Assembly: GCA_021399435.1 (NCBI GenBank)
Contig: JAJTUP010000015.1
Coordinates: 1,116,001-1,180,000, forward strand
DNA length: 64,000 nt
Source of the DNA: Diaporthe sp. PMI_573
Taxonomy: Eukaryota > Ascomycota > Sordariomycetes > Diaporthales > Diaporthaceae
Reading direction: 5' to 3'
This document shows positions 1-10,473 of the stretch, piece by piece. The stretch's first letter is position 1. Each line of letters begins with the position of its first letter. A program made the translations under genes and the position numbers. A model generated the notes under the pieces. That model was not told the origin of the DNA and searched no databases. It saw nothing but the letters and a program-made list of their open reading frames with translations.

Positions 1-2288
1 TTCTTCGCGACGTCCGGGGACAGATCGCCAAGTGCGATCGTTCGGAAGACTCTGTCTGGCAGTGACTTGGACAGCGGTTTCGAATACGACGTGTCGCTGG
101 TCATGAAGACCACGTGGGCGATGTTGGCCTGAACAAGGACCACTGCCCACTCTGAGAGCTTATCATATATGATGCTGGTCTCCTCATTCTTGAGAAGGAA
201 GTTGTCGATGACGACGACTGCCCTCTTCTCCGGGTGCGCCTCGAGGAAGGCATCATCGCTCGAGTCTGCGTCGCCGAAGTCCTTGTCACGGCCTGACAAA
301 GACACATCCTTCAGGGCCGCGGCGGTGATTTGGAGGATCTTATTAAGTTGCGAGTCAAGCGTTTCCGAGAACCCAGACTTGACCCCGGTGGTGCTCTGGA
401 TGGCGAGATCGATGAGACTGCTCAGTTGGTTCGCCCAAGAGAAGATCGGGCGGTACCCAACTGCGCTGGCGAGCTTCTTGATTGTGCCGCTCTCGCCTCT
501 GGCCTCAATGATTGGCTTGCAATCAATCACCAAGACATCCTTCCGGCCACCAAGCGCTTGGTCCATAACAAGCTCCTCCTTGCCTGAGCCACGTGGGCCC
601 TGCACAACGATGAAAGTGTCCGCAGACTCCATCAACCACTTCTGAATCTGCTCAATGGCGTCACGTCGGTGAGTGAAGAGGGCTTTCAGACTGGCGTCTT
701 CCGTCTTGTTCTTCCTGAAGGCTAGGATATCGTTGGTATGGCGCTTGAACCACTGGAAAATTGAATTGTCCGAGAGACTGAAAGACTTCTGGATATGTGC
801 CTTGACGAAGAATTCCCGGATCGGGTCGAAGATGACAACTGTGATCGCTGCAAGCAAACCCGCAATGACCGGGATAACAATTCGAGGGTGGTTGGTGAGC
901 CAGTCCCAGAAACGGAGGTTTTTGGTGAAACGTTCGTATGAGAGCCGAAGTTTGGTGCCGGCTCCGCCGAGCTCTTCTGGAACCACAATGCCATGGAGGC
1001 AGTTCTTGGCCATGATCGCATCTCTCACGAAGGCATAATCGAGGTAGGCGTATCTGGGGACCACCTTGGAATCTGATGCCTGTACCTGGATGTCGGCAAT
1101 CTTACCAAACTTGCGGAAGAGACTGAATACGGTCTCCTGGGACAGCTCCACCACCTCGGCGCCGGGTTCTTTCGCTATGAATTCGATCCTCAACCTTCCT
1201 CGCGGGACGTTGGCGGCGAGGTCTTCAAGCCATGGAATCCCTTTGACAAGGCCAACCTGAATTCCTCGGAAGGGGTTGAACCAAGGTTTTATGGACTTCT
1301 CCTGCAAGTACCTGGACAGCTTTGTTTCAACCTGTTCCGCAGTCTATATTAAATATCAACAAATTTGTCTGCATACATATTGAACGGGGGAAATACCATT
1401 TCTGGTGGGTGGCTGAATTTCACAAACGCTCCGCCATCCTTCAACCGAGGTATAATTTCTGTAACATTCTAGAAGCATGATGTTAGCATGTCTCTGAACG
1501 AGTCAACTGGAAGCATTCCTTCTCTACCCTCTCACCCTCCTACCTCTCACCCTCCTTCCTCTCACCCTCCTTCCTCTCACCCTCCTACCTCTCACCCTCC
1601 TACCTCTCACCCTCCTTCCTCTCACCCTCCTTCCTCTCACCCTCCTACCTCTCACCCTCCTACCTCTCACCCTCCTACCTCTCACCCTCCTACCTCTCAC
1701 CCTCCTACCTCTCACCCTCCTACCTCTCACCCTCCTACTTCTCACCCTCCTACTTCTCACCCTCCTACCTCTCACCCTCCTTACTCTCAACCTCCTTACT
1801 CTCACCCTCCTAACTAGTAGCCTCCTACCTCTTAGCCTCTCAACCTGCTCCCTCTATACCCCCTCCCGTCTTGAGAAGATCTGCCCGAAGGCGATCACAA
1901 GGGCCAAGGGATAAAAAGAAAAGTCTATTACCAGAGAGTCATCTTTTGGGATGCCGCGTTTGACCAAGTTGATCGGGTCGGCAATGCCCAACGAGGACTT
2001 GTTGAATTTCTGTAGAAGGTTCGACAGATCTTGGTCGGCTCCCCACGGCCTGCCCACGAGGTAGCTCATCCACCCATAACTGAGCTTCAAAGGGAAGAGA
2101 TTGTCGTAGAAGAGGATGGACTCGTTGGGCCCGGCGCAAATATGCCCAGATTTCTCCTCGCCTGTAGCAGTCGTCTCCCACTTCCTGAGGTGATTGCCGA
2201 GACCGGATGGCTGGAGGGTAGGTCGCTTGATGAGCGGCCAGCTGGCTCGCGCCCTGGTAGGGCCAGGCAAGAGTCGCCGAGGTATCAT
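1..2288 (-). CDS. YME2: Mitochondrial escape protein 2 (Yme2/RNA12 family), 3' end beyond window
   Basis: Family role: inner-membrane mitochondrial protein that affects mtDNA nucleoid organisation and escape. Model: exon 1 2288-1932, intron 1931-1469, exon 2 1468-1397, intron 1396-1344, exon 3 from 1343 past position 1. Phases agree at both junctions (DDSL|NVTEII, PPEM|TAEQVE). About 590 residues are visible; yeast Yme2 is about 850. Seen in order: an Arg-rich mitochondrial presequence, the conserved block SILFYDNLFPLKL (near residues 56-68), an RRM-like region (about 193-278), one membrane segment (about 297-315), a P-loop GPRGSGKEE (about 392-400) and a Walker-B-like VVVIDNF (about 519-525). 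The ATG at 2288 is the first one upstream of the presequence. Intron 1 is unusually long because it carries a minisatellite. Divergent from the CX9C gene. Confidence 0.93.
1530..1814. repeat. 15-bp minisatellite, about 19 copies, inside YME2 intron 1
   Basis: Nineteen head-to-tail 15-bp units (plus-strand unit tctcaccctcctacc) with point variants at one main position (a/t) and diverged copies at the right end. The whole array lies between the YME2 donor at 1931 and acceptor at 1469. On the transcribed strand the unit reads GGTAGGAGGGTGAGA, so it is purine-rich with regularly spaced G runs. Plus-strand translation gives a spurious Ser-His-Pro-Pro-Thr repeat. Confidence 0.95.
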
Positions 2289-2743
2289 GGCTTCATGTCC
2301 CGCCCTCGGCCAGCAGAGACGGTATTGGGCTTTGGGACAATGTTATGGGGTGCGATTTGTTCAGTGTCGTCGGCTTTATGTGCGTGGGATCTCTCTGCGT
2401 TGTCAATAACTCCCGGCCGTCCGTCCTCGCTCCCAAGGCCCAGTTAATGACAGGCTGAGGCACCTCATTGCATACTCCAGGTGGGCGCCGTGGGACACAT
2501 GCGCGGCGCAAACCTCACCCGACGCCAATGAGGTCATCCCTCGACGCGCTACACTGGATCCGAAGAAGGGGTCTTTCCATCGCGGGGACCCCACCCCCTC
2601 CCCTGTCATTCCTAGGGTTTGGGTTCAGAAATTCCATTTTCACCGAGCAAAGTCAAGCTGCACCTTTGACGATACTTCCTGCTAGGCCGCAACGGCTTTC
2701 CCCAGCAGCTTCGCAGCACCCACGACGACCGAATCACCGCGCA
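2289..2743. promoter_or_regulatory. Shared divergent upstream region, YME2 / CX9C gene
   Basis: 455 bp separate the YME2 start codon (2288, minus) from the chosen start of the DUF3128 gene (2744, plus). Two CCAAT pentamers lie in it in opposite orientations: ATTGG at 2324-2328 (CCAAT on minus) and CCAAT at 2524-2528 (plus). CCAAT is the core site of the fungal HAP complex. That these copies function is inference. Confidence 0.45.
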
Positions 2744-3583
2744 ATGGGGTGGCTTTGGGGGAGGTCGGCTCCCGAGAAGCCCACAACCTCGCAGAGCGAC
2801 GGGCACGCTCCCACGGCGCAACGAGCATCGCAACCCTCGACATCGTCGCCAGAGACAGACCCGGAGATCACAAAGTTCCTCGAGGAGCTGGCAGGGGAGC
2901 TCCGGAACGCAAGGAATGCGACACATAACCCCAGTTCTTCGTCAAATCAGCCACCCACCCAACAGCCCCCAGCCGACGCATCGAGAACCCCACCAGCGGC
3001 GCCACACACCTCGTCGTCCTGGTCCTCGTGGTGGTCCGGCTCCGCCACACCCGCCTCTCCCTCCGCCTCGCCCACAGAAGCAGGCCCGTCAAGCACATCA
3101 CAATCGCCGACATCTGCCGAAGCCCTCTCCCCGCCCTCCTCCACCACCGCGCCGCCCGAGCCGCGCCTCTCCCCGCTCGCCGAGTCGCTCCTCCCCACGA
3201 CCATGGACTGCGAGCAGGCCTTCAACCAGGCCTTCTACTGCCAGTCGCTGGGCGGGCAGTGGAACAACATCTACCGCTACGGCGGCGTGCGCTCGTGCAG
3301 CGAGAACTGGGACGACTTCTGGTTCTGCATGCGCGTAAAGGGCTACCAGGCGGGGCCCGTCAAGGACAACATGATCCGCGAGCACTACAGGAACAAACAC
3401 CTCGCAAAGTACGGGCCCGGAAAGCCCAGCAGCGAGGCCGTCTGGCGCGAGCGCCACGAGAGAGTGCCGCCGGGTACAGCATTTAGCGAGCAGGTCGAGG
3501 CGCCGACCGTCAGTGACGCCGAGTACCAGAAGTGGGAGATGGAACGGACGGGGAAGATTAGGAACGGGACAGCTTCATCGTAG
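2744..3583 (+). CDS. DUF3128 twin-CX9C protein (Emi1/PANTS-like)
   Basis: Single-exon gene, 279 residues. Residues 1-153 are Ser/Pro/Thr-rich and probably disordered. The C-terminal third holds the DUF3128 domain with two CX9C motifs, C156/C166 and C185/C195, as in proteins oxidised in the mitochondrial intermembrane space or with coiled-coil-helix folds. Yeast Emi1, needed for early meiotic gene induction, belongs to this family by my recollection. The open frame extends upstream to 2468, but the ATG at 2744 begins a plausible MGWLWGR N-terminus and leaves an ordinary 5' region. Convergent with HSP70 (357 bp between stop codons). The biochemical function is not known to me. Confidence 0.82.
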   Translation: MGWLWGRSAPEKPTTSQSDGHAPTAQRASQPSTSSPETDPEITKFLEELAGELRNARNATHNPSSSSNQPPTQQPPADASRTPPAAPHTSSSWSSWWSGSATPASPSASPTEAGPSSTSQSPTSAEALSPPSSTTAPPEPRLSPLAESLLPTTMDCEQAFNQAFYCQSLGGQWNNIYRYGGVRSCSENWDDFWFCMRVKGYQAGPVKDNMIREHYRNKHLAKYGPGKPSSEAVWRERHERVPPGTAFSEQVEAPTVSDAEYQKWEMERTGKIRNGTASS

Positions 3584-3940
3584 AGAAACGGCCGCTTTCA
3601 CGTGTACAACTACTTTTTCTGTGAATATACCCAGGACTGCCGACCCGTTGCACACAGGCAGACTTCTCTTCAGAACCCAATCTAGAAGATCATATCACGA
3701 TGCGTGAGGGAACAAGATGTTATTATGAATTTCTTTTTGATTTCATTCGATACTGGGAATCAATTAAGTACGCCCATGCACTTGTATACCCATCCGAGAA
3801 CTTTTTGCCCTGTATCATTAAGTCATGAGAAAAAAGGAAAACGTCTAATCCATCCCAGCTTATCCATCACCAAGCGAGACAAATTGACCGCGCACTGCAA
3901 ATTCAAAGTCTCGCCACAACTCGCATCTCTGATGAATCGT
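3584..3940. other. Convergent 3' region between CX9C gene and HSP70
   Basis: 357 bp shared by two 3' ends. It is AT-richer than its surroundings, with ATTATG/AATTAA-like stretches around 3720-3770 that suit polyadenylation. No gene seen. Confidence 0.6.
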
Positions 3941-4994
3941 TTAGTCGACCTCCTCGACGGTGGGGCCGTCGTCGCCACCGGCGCCGGGAGCGCCGCCGGG
4001 AGCGCCAGGGAAGCCGCCGGGGGCACCGCCAGGGCCGCCGGGGGGAGCGCCGCCAGCACCGTAGAACTTCATCATGATGGGGTTGGCGACACCCTCCAGC
4101 TCCTTCTGGTTCTCCTCGTACTCCTCACGAGTAGCCTGCTGGTTCTCGTCGAGCCAGTTGACGACCTTGTCGATCTCGGTCTTGAGCTTCTCCTTGTCGG
4201 CGGCGTCAAGCTTCTCGTCGACCTTGGAGTCAGACAGGGTGTTGCGCAGGGAGTAGGCGTACGACTCGAGGCCGTTCTTGGCAGAGACACGGCGAGCCTC
4301 GGCCTCGTCCTCGTCCTTGAACTTCTCGGCCTCAGCAAGCATACGCTCGATGTCCTCCTTGGAGAGACGGCCCTTGTCGTTCGTAATGACAATCTTGTTG
4401 GTCTTTCCAGTGCCCTTCTCGAGAGCGGACACGTTGATGATTCCGTTGGCGTCAACATCGAACGTGACCTCGATCTGAGGAACACCACGCGGCGCAGGTG
4501 GGATGCCAGTCAGCTCGAACTTGCCGAGCAGGTTGTTGTCCTTGGTGCGCTGGCGCTCACCCTCGTAGACCTGGATAAGCACACCGGGCTGGTTGTCCGA
4601 GAAGGTAGAGAACACCTCCGACTTCTTGGTGGGGATCGTGGTGTTCCGCGGGATAAGCTTGGTCATCATACCACCCGCAGTCTCGATACCAATCGACAGC
4701 GGCGCAACGTCAAGCAGCAGGATCTCGTTGGTCGACTTGGACGACGTGTCGCCCGACAGAATTGCGGCTTGGACGGCAGCTCCGTAAGCGACAGCTTCGT
4801 CGGGGTTGATAGACTTGTTGGGCTCCTTTCCGTTGAAGTAGTCTGTGATGAGCTTCTGGATGCGGGGGATACGGGTGGAGCCGCCGACCAGGACGATCTC
4901 GTGGACCTGGGACTTGTCGATCTTGGCGTCGGTCAGGACGCGGTCGACGGGCTGCAGGGTGGAGCGGAACAGGTCCTGGCACAGCTCCTCGAAA

Positions 4995-5029
<35 letters not shown>

Positions 5030-5494
5030 CTCGAACAGGGAGTCGATCTCAATGGAGGTCTGGGCGGAGGACGACAGGGTGCGCTTGGCACGCTCGCAAG
5101 CAGTGCGGAGACGACGCAGGGCGCGGGCGTTGGTGCTCAGGTCCTTCTTGTGCTCTGGGGCGTATGTTAGTCGGCTGTTGCAGAAGACAAAGGTGGGGGA
5201 CTATCGGGCTTGCACTTACTCCTCTTGAACTCGTTGACGAAGTGGTTGACCAGACGGTTGTCGAAGTCCTCACCACCCAGGTGAGTGTCACCGGCGGTAG
5301 ACTTGACCTCGAAGATACCCTCCTCGATGGTCAGGAGCGAAACATCAAAGGTACCACCGCCCAGATCGAAGATCAGGACGTTGCGCTCGCCCTCGACCTT
5401 CTTGTCGAGACCGTAGGCGATGGCAGCGGCGGTGGGCTCGTTGATGATACGCAGAACGTTCAGGCCAGCAATGAGACCAGCGTCCTTGGTTGCT

Positions 5495-5531
<37 letters not shown>

Positions 5532-5955
5532 TGACGGCGTTGTTGACGGTACCACCCAGGTAAGACTCGGCGGTCTCGCGCATCTTGGTCAGGACCATGG
5601 AGGAGATCTCCTCTGGGGTGAAGGTCTTGGACTCGCCCTTGAACTCAACCTCGATGACGGGCTTGCCACCCTTCTCGATGATCTTGAAGGGGAAGTGCTT
5701 CATGTCGGCCTGGACCTCAGAGTCCTGGAACTTGCGGCCGATCAACCGCTTCGCGTCGAAGACGGTGTTGTGGGGGTTCATGGCGACCTGGTTCTTGGCG
5801 GCATCACCAATCAGACGCTCGGTGTCGGTGAAGGCGACGAAGGAGGGGGTGGTCCGGTTTCCTTGGTCGTTTGCAATGATCTCAATGCGGTCATCACGGT
5901 ACACACCCACACAAGAGTAGGTGGTACCCAAATCAATACCAACAGCGGGAGCCAT
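3941..5955 (-). CDS. hsp70: Cytosolic HSP70 chaperone (Ssa type)
   Basis: ATP-dependent chaperone of the cytosol and nucleus. Exon 1 5955-5220, intron 5219-5155 (65 nt), exon 2 5154-3941; the join restores FKR-K-HKKD. Predicted 649 residues, typical of the family. Seen: the N-terminal ATPase signature [13 protein letters not shown], phosphate-binding [13 protein letters not shown], the adenosine motif [10 protein letters not shown], the linker DVAPLSIGI (substrate-domain side), a substrate-binding domain, a Gly/Pro-rich tail and the C-terminal EEVD that binds TPR co-chaperones, which marks the cytosolic class. The start [10 protein letters not shown] is unambiguous. Two heat-shock-element candidates lie 290-370 bp upstream. 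Confidence 0.98.
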
Positions 5956-6200
5956 GGTGATTGTTTGTTGTGGGGAAGGAGAGTGTTGTTGTGGTGTTGT
6001 GGATGATTTTGTGAGGGTGAAAAGAGGTTGCGGGGTATCACAGAATCGCAGTGTCGAGTGCAAATCAAGTTGCAAAAGCTCGATTGAGAGAAAAAAGGAA
6101 ATAGAGGGGGAGATGTAGTGATCTCGCTTGATGTGTGGGAGAGAATTGATTGATGATGGAGAGAGGTTGTGAGCCGCTCGAGGGAGACGAAGTAGTTGGG

Positions 6201-6327
6201 ATTTTATCAAGTGGTTGCTGAGCTGCCTGGTGGGGCGTGCAGTGGGAGAATGTTCTAGATAGAAGTTCTTCCTAGACCTTTCTGGTGACTTCCAGCCTCT
6301 TGCCGAAAGCGCCAGAATCTGCTGGAA
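6201..6327 (-). promoter_or_regulatory. HSP70 promoter: heat-shock elements and TATA-like site
   Basis: Upstream of the HSP70 ATG at 5955. A TATA-like stretch reads TTGATAAAAT on the minus strand (6201-6210). Next is an alternating element GAA(6248-6250)-2-TTC(6253-6255)-2-GAT(6258-6260). Further out are three direct GAA triplets exactly 10 bp apart (6305, 6315, 6325), the spacing of a step-type HSE, with an inverted TTC at 6290-6292 in register (15 bp from the first GAA). Use by Hsf1 is inferred from this spacing. Confidence 0.6.
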
Positions 6328-8224
6328 GGGACCCCTGTAGGCCAAGTAGCGGCAGGGGGGCGTGCAGGTACCGGATTCCATTCCACAGCCCCAATTACGC
6401 TTTTTCTTTCCGCAAGCACCGCAAGCACCAACCTCCTAGCTCCCAAGACAGCAAAGATTGTGCCCCCGTCCCCGTCCACCCTCGCCTTCTGGCCCACAAG
6501 AGAACCTTCGTGCAAAACGTCGTTGTTTCCAGAGCATCCTACTCCCGGTTGCCTCAGCTCTCTTGCTGTGCCGCCCCGCAGCCGTTTGCGAGGTGCCAGT
6601 GTGGGCCTTGTGCCATGGATGACCTCAGCTTGAGAGAAATCAGAAATGATCACGGCTCCCACCCCACGTTGGTCATAGCGGTCGGGCAGGGCTGGCGGGC
6701 TGGCAGGCTGGCAGGCTGCGAGGGCAGCTCAATCGATCAATTTCGATCGCGGGGCACCAGTGATGTAATCCGTGCTGTGTAGACGCCCATAGAGCCGCAA
6801 ACGCTTACTAAGTCCACGCCAGCAGAGGCCGGACCCCCTGCACCTGTGCTTCCCAACACGGCGGGCGCAAAGTCGACGTCCACCGCAATGCCCGCCTGCA
6901 TTACTACAAGGCCTTGATGAACTACCTACCAGCATGGAGAAATCGTTGCCTCTGTTTCACTGCAGCTCCCCGGGATTTTGAGACCCTGCGCAAGCATCCA
7001 TTGTTCTGCAGGACATGAGATTTCCCTACAGGAATGCCTCCAACAAGCTTGGACCATCAAGGTTGTCTCACAGTTGCTCATCCCGTACAAGATTCTGTCG
7101 CGGAGATATCAGGTCACTGCAGAAAGTGGAAGCTGTACCTGCAGTATCCCACCTGCAAGAGCCTCCACACGTGACAGGGACTTCACATCTCTCCAACGGC
7201 CCAGCCTACATGCAGGAAACTAGCACACCTGTGATCTGCCACACGAAGCCGACCAGAAGTTTCCAAGGTCAGAGAACAGAGATTCAACCTGGAAGCCTAC
7301 AGCCAAAATCTGGACGTCCATCTCCGGGCCCACAACCGCAACTTCATATGAGGTTCCATTCTCATCCCCTTTTCTCAACAGCCCAGTTGGGCTGCCATGT
7401 TACCGGCTGGCTCATCAGTTACCTTTGTAGTGCCAGATTTAGTCATTGGTGTTTATAAGGAGGCATTGAGGCTTGGAGACACCATGGTAATTGGCCGTAA
7501 GGTCGGAAGCATCCTCATGCCTGTGTTGGAGCCTGGCCACTCACTCACTCACAGAGCGGTGGCTGTATGCAGCAAGGGCTGGGGGGCAGGGAATCTCAGA
7601 GCCTGCCGTGTGCCACACATCCCTCATAAGCTGCGTCTGCCACCAGTCCAGAGTGGCTAGTCAACACCACGAGGCAAACGATGGGTTGGATCCTGAGCCT
7701 AGGTAGTCGGCGCTGCCTTGGTCGAGGGTTCAAGTACCGGCCGGCCTGATATCATTGACGGTGAGAAGAGCAACCAACATAGACTCTGGCGCTGGCGTCG
7801 TAACATGTCGGCCAAGTCATACGTGTTCGTGATCCTTCGGGGTTCTCACGCAGCTTGGTATCCTTTTTCATTTTTCGTTTCCTTGCTTGTTCCGTTCATC
7901 TCCTTACATGCCTTCCTTCTTTCTTTAATAATAATAATAATAAAATTATATGCGTCTTTGCCCTTTGACTGTGCTGACTGGGTATTCCTTGCTTATGCAC
8001 ACGGTCCGTAGACGCTGGCGGGAAGTGATGCTGCGATATCGCTGCCGCTCGCCTCTGCCTACAAAAAGAGCGTTGCTTGATATGTTCTATTCTTTGGGTG
8101 ATCATAATTCGTATCTGCCTTGAGATCCCAAGCCAGACGCTCATGTGGGGCTGCATCGAGTGCCTTGTATGGACAGTCTGTCTTTGCGTAGGGCGATTAC
8201 CGCCGTACACAACTCCAAAAGCCC
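6328..8224. other. Intergenic, HSP70 upstream to RAD57 3' end
   Basis: About 1.9 kb with only short, unconserved open frames. A (TAA)n microsatellite sits at about 7926-7943. A tRNA-like GGGTTCAAGT at about 7727 was checked and lacks a pairing T stem. No gene seen. Confidence 0.6.
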
Positions 8225-9769
8225 TCACCTAACTACGCCCTTCAAACCACCCATGTTGATTTCGAACTCAGCTGCTCCATCCAGCCCGGGCCCCGTCGCA
8301 GCTACATGAGGTGCGAAGACGATCTTCATCCATCTCCTCCATGTCTTCAACGTGGGCGTTCCTGGCCCGCCGGCATCATCGTCGATAGAGTGCCTCGACT
8401 TCCCATATCGTGGAGCCTTGACCAGCGCGATTCGACAGGCCACCTGGGTCGCCCAGACGAGACCGAGGCTGGGAGTCTTGAGCGACAGTGCCGACGAGGG
8501 CCAGGGCTCGTCGCCCCACCCCGTGAACCACCTCTGCTGGTGATCAAAGTTCAGTACGGGCGGCGCAGGCAGGTGAGAAATCTCGTCCATGGGCGGGGGC
8601 GGGGGCGGCGGCCGTCTCTCCGGAGGAGGCTCATCCTCCCCATTATCACCGTAGGAAATACTCGATGCCGGCAGCGCATCGGCCATCGAAGACGTCGGTT
8701 CGACGTGTGGCAGGGGCGGCTGGTTCGGATCCTTACTCCGCGCCGCCAACGGCGAGCTCTCGTGGTGCCTGCGTGGGCCACCACCACCCGCGGCGGCGTT
8801 CCTACCGTAGCCAGGCGGTGGGTTCCTAGGCAGCGCCGGGGTCCCGGCTCGGTCGAAGCGGTCTGCGACCTGGTTCGACACCACGACGGCGATGTTGTGG
8901 TTCCTGGCCAGGTCCCGCAGCAGCATCCCCAGCCGGACGAGCTCCGCGCTACGGGCGCCCATGTTCTGGCTGACGCTCCTGCCGCCTTCGCCGGCCGCGC
9001 CGAGCGCCCCTGAGTCGTTCCTAGCTGATCGGTCGAACTCGGCCCGGTAGTTGGCCGCCACGCTGTCGAGCACAATGAGGCCCAGGTTGCGGCGCTCTAT
9101 CTCCACTGGCACTTGATATGTGAGTATGTGCTCCTGGGATTCCAGGTCCGGCGTGGTAGTGCTGATGATGTTGTCGAGAGATGGTCTCTCACTGAGTGGG
9201 ACAGCCTCGGATTTGAAGACGGAATTACTATTCAGCATCTGTGTGAGACGGCGCGTTGACAAAGACGCCTCGGTTGAGATGTAGAGGGCATTACGGCCGG
9301 TTCCATGCGGTGGCGGGAGCTGCACGGCGAGAAGCAAGGCGAGAAGGAACTGTGTCTTGCCGGCTCCGGCCTCGCCCGCCACTTCCGTGACATGGCCAGT
9401 CCGTATGCCACCATCTAGAAGTTCATCGATGACGGGGTCGAGTGTGCTGATTTTAGACCACTGGTGTTGCCGTTGCCGTTGCCGTTGCCGTGAAGTCTCG
9501 CCCACGGCCTGAGCGCCGTCGTCCTTGTCCGCCAGTGGTGCCGCGTCAGGCTCCCGATCCTCCACGCCCAGGTCCGCATGCAACGCGGTCAAAATGGCGC
9601 CGCATAGCCTCTTCACGTCTAGGAGAGGCAGCTGCGTTCGCTTGCCAATATCTGCTGCCTCTAGGGTCAGGAGCTCGCTCGTCGTGACCTGATGCTTCTC
9701 CAGACTCGGCATAAGATTCGCATATTGGCTGGTCGGGAAATGCGGCAGCATGCGTGCAAGATCCGTCAT
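8225..9769 (-). CDS. RAD57: RAD57-like RecA/RAD51 paralog
   Basis: Recombination mediator; in yeast the Rad55-Rad57 heterodimer stabilises Rad51 filaments at double-strand breaks. Single exon, 514 residues. An N-terminal segment (LLDVKRL region, residues about 10-65) resembles the Rad57 helical domain. Then come Walker A GEAGAGKTQ (about 132-140) and Walker B LGLIVLDSVAA (about 229-239), followed by SELVRLGMLLRDLARNHNIAVVVSNQV-type RecA core sequence (about 280-310). A (GTTGCC)n repeat encodes a Gln/Arg run just before the ATPase core, and a proline run lies in the long C-terminal insertion. I chose ATG 9769 because the family resemblance starts there; an in-frame ATG at 9964 is possible but its extra residues look unconserved. 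Confidence 0.88.
   Translation of the reverse strand: MTDLARMLPHFPTSQYANLMPSLEKHQVTTSELLTLEAADIGKRTQLPLLDVKRLCGAILTALHADLGVEDREPDAAPLADKDDGAQAVGETSRQRQRQRQHQWSKISTLDPVIDELLDGGIRTGHVTEVAGEAGAGKTQFLLALLLAVQLPPPHGTGRNALYISTEASLSTRRLTQMLNSNSVFKSEAVPLSERPSLDNIISTTTPDLESQEHILTYQVPVEIERRNLGLIVLDSVAANYRAEFDRSARNDSGALGAAGEGGRSVSQNMGARSAELVRLGMLLRDLARNHNIAVVVSNQVADRFDRAGTPALPRNPPPGYGRNAAAGGGGPRRHHESSPLAARSKDPNQPPLPHVEPTSSMADALPASSISYGDNGEDEPPPERRPPPPPPPMDEISHLPAPPVLNFDHQQRWFTGWGDEPWPSSALSLKTPSLGLVWATQVACRIALVKAPRYGKSRHSIDDDAGGPGTPTLKTWRRWMKIVFAPHVAATGPGLDGAAEFEINMGGLKGVVR
9466..9489. repeat. (GTTGCC)4 coding hexanucleotide repeat in RAD57
   Basis: Four perfect 6-bp units. On the minus strand they encode alternating Gln-Arg just upstream of the Walker A motif, so copy-number changes would stay in frame. 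Confidence 0.85.
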
Positions 9770-10473
9770 GAGTGAGGTCCTGGGAGATAATGCGGCATCA
9801 GAAAGACGTTTTTCCCTGGCTGGTTGTTTAACCTTCTTTCCCCTTATGGAGAACGCGTCACGGTGTTGGGTTGAGGCGCTCCTCGGTGAGATCGCAGGTC
9901 TACTGTGAAGTGGGCTAGTGGTGCCTAGAAAGTCGTTGACCCCAGCCAGCATAAACACCCACATGTCCAATGTGTGCCACTACACTCCAATGCATCCACA
10001 CAATCCACAAATCTTTCACACCCAGCTTTTCCAGTAAATTGTGATGCTAGTATTCCCTAAAAAAAAAAAAAAAAATCTTATTTGCGAGGACCATTCAAAA
10101 TCTACATATGGGTCCGTCCTCCGCCCTCACAGTCAGGACCTGCCATATATAGCCTTGCTTTCCTCCCTGCTTCCTGCCACGGAGTACACAGGCAGGCTGC
10201 CAGAGAATGTCTCATGAAGAACACAGCGGTACTACGACTTGTTTGTTCGGGTGCAAGCTCAGGTGGGAAAACCAAGCAAATTTGTCGTCACTGGACCCAG
10301 CACGGGCTTTCTTTCATTTATTGAATTGCTACAAATATATGGATGATCCTCTGCGCCAGAATGCTATGCAAATTGTAAGGTCTTGGGTCATCAATGCCAC
10401 CACACTGGTACTCATCCTCGGAGCACAAGCAACTTGGGCTGTGGTATCCCAAAACTTCCTATAAACCCCGTCC
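9770..10473. other. Intergenic, RAD57 upstream / RPC2 3' side
   Basis: About 700 bp between two tandem minus-strand genes. It contains a run of about 17 A at 10059-10075. No gene seen. Confidence 0.55.

Noticed and set aside
1488..1817. Plus-strand Ser-His-Pro-Pro repeat protein
   Set aside because: It is only the translation of the 15-bp minisatellite lying in an intron of the opposite-strand gene; the minus-strand Arg-rich version is equally spurious.
3704..5170. Long plus-strand open frame (488 codons) opposite HSP70, and a second one at 5164-6006
   Set aside because: They are mirror frames of the highly conserved HSP70 coding sequence. Leu/Val/Asp/Gly-rich antisense translations are a known by-product of HSP70 codon use, and no independent domain is visible.
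7690..7760. tRNA-like GGGTTCAAGT sequence
   Set aside because: The five bases before and after the loop do not pair, and no A box, anticodon stem or acceptor stem could be found.
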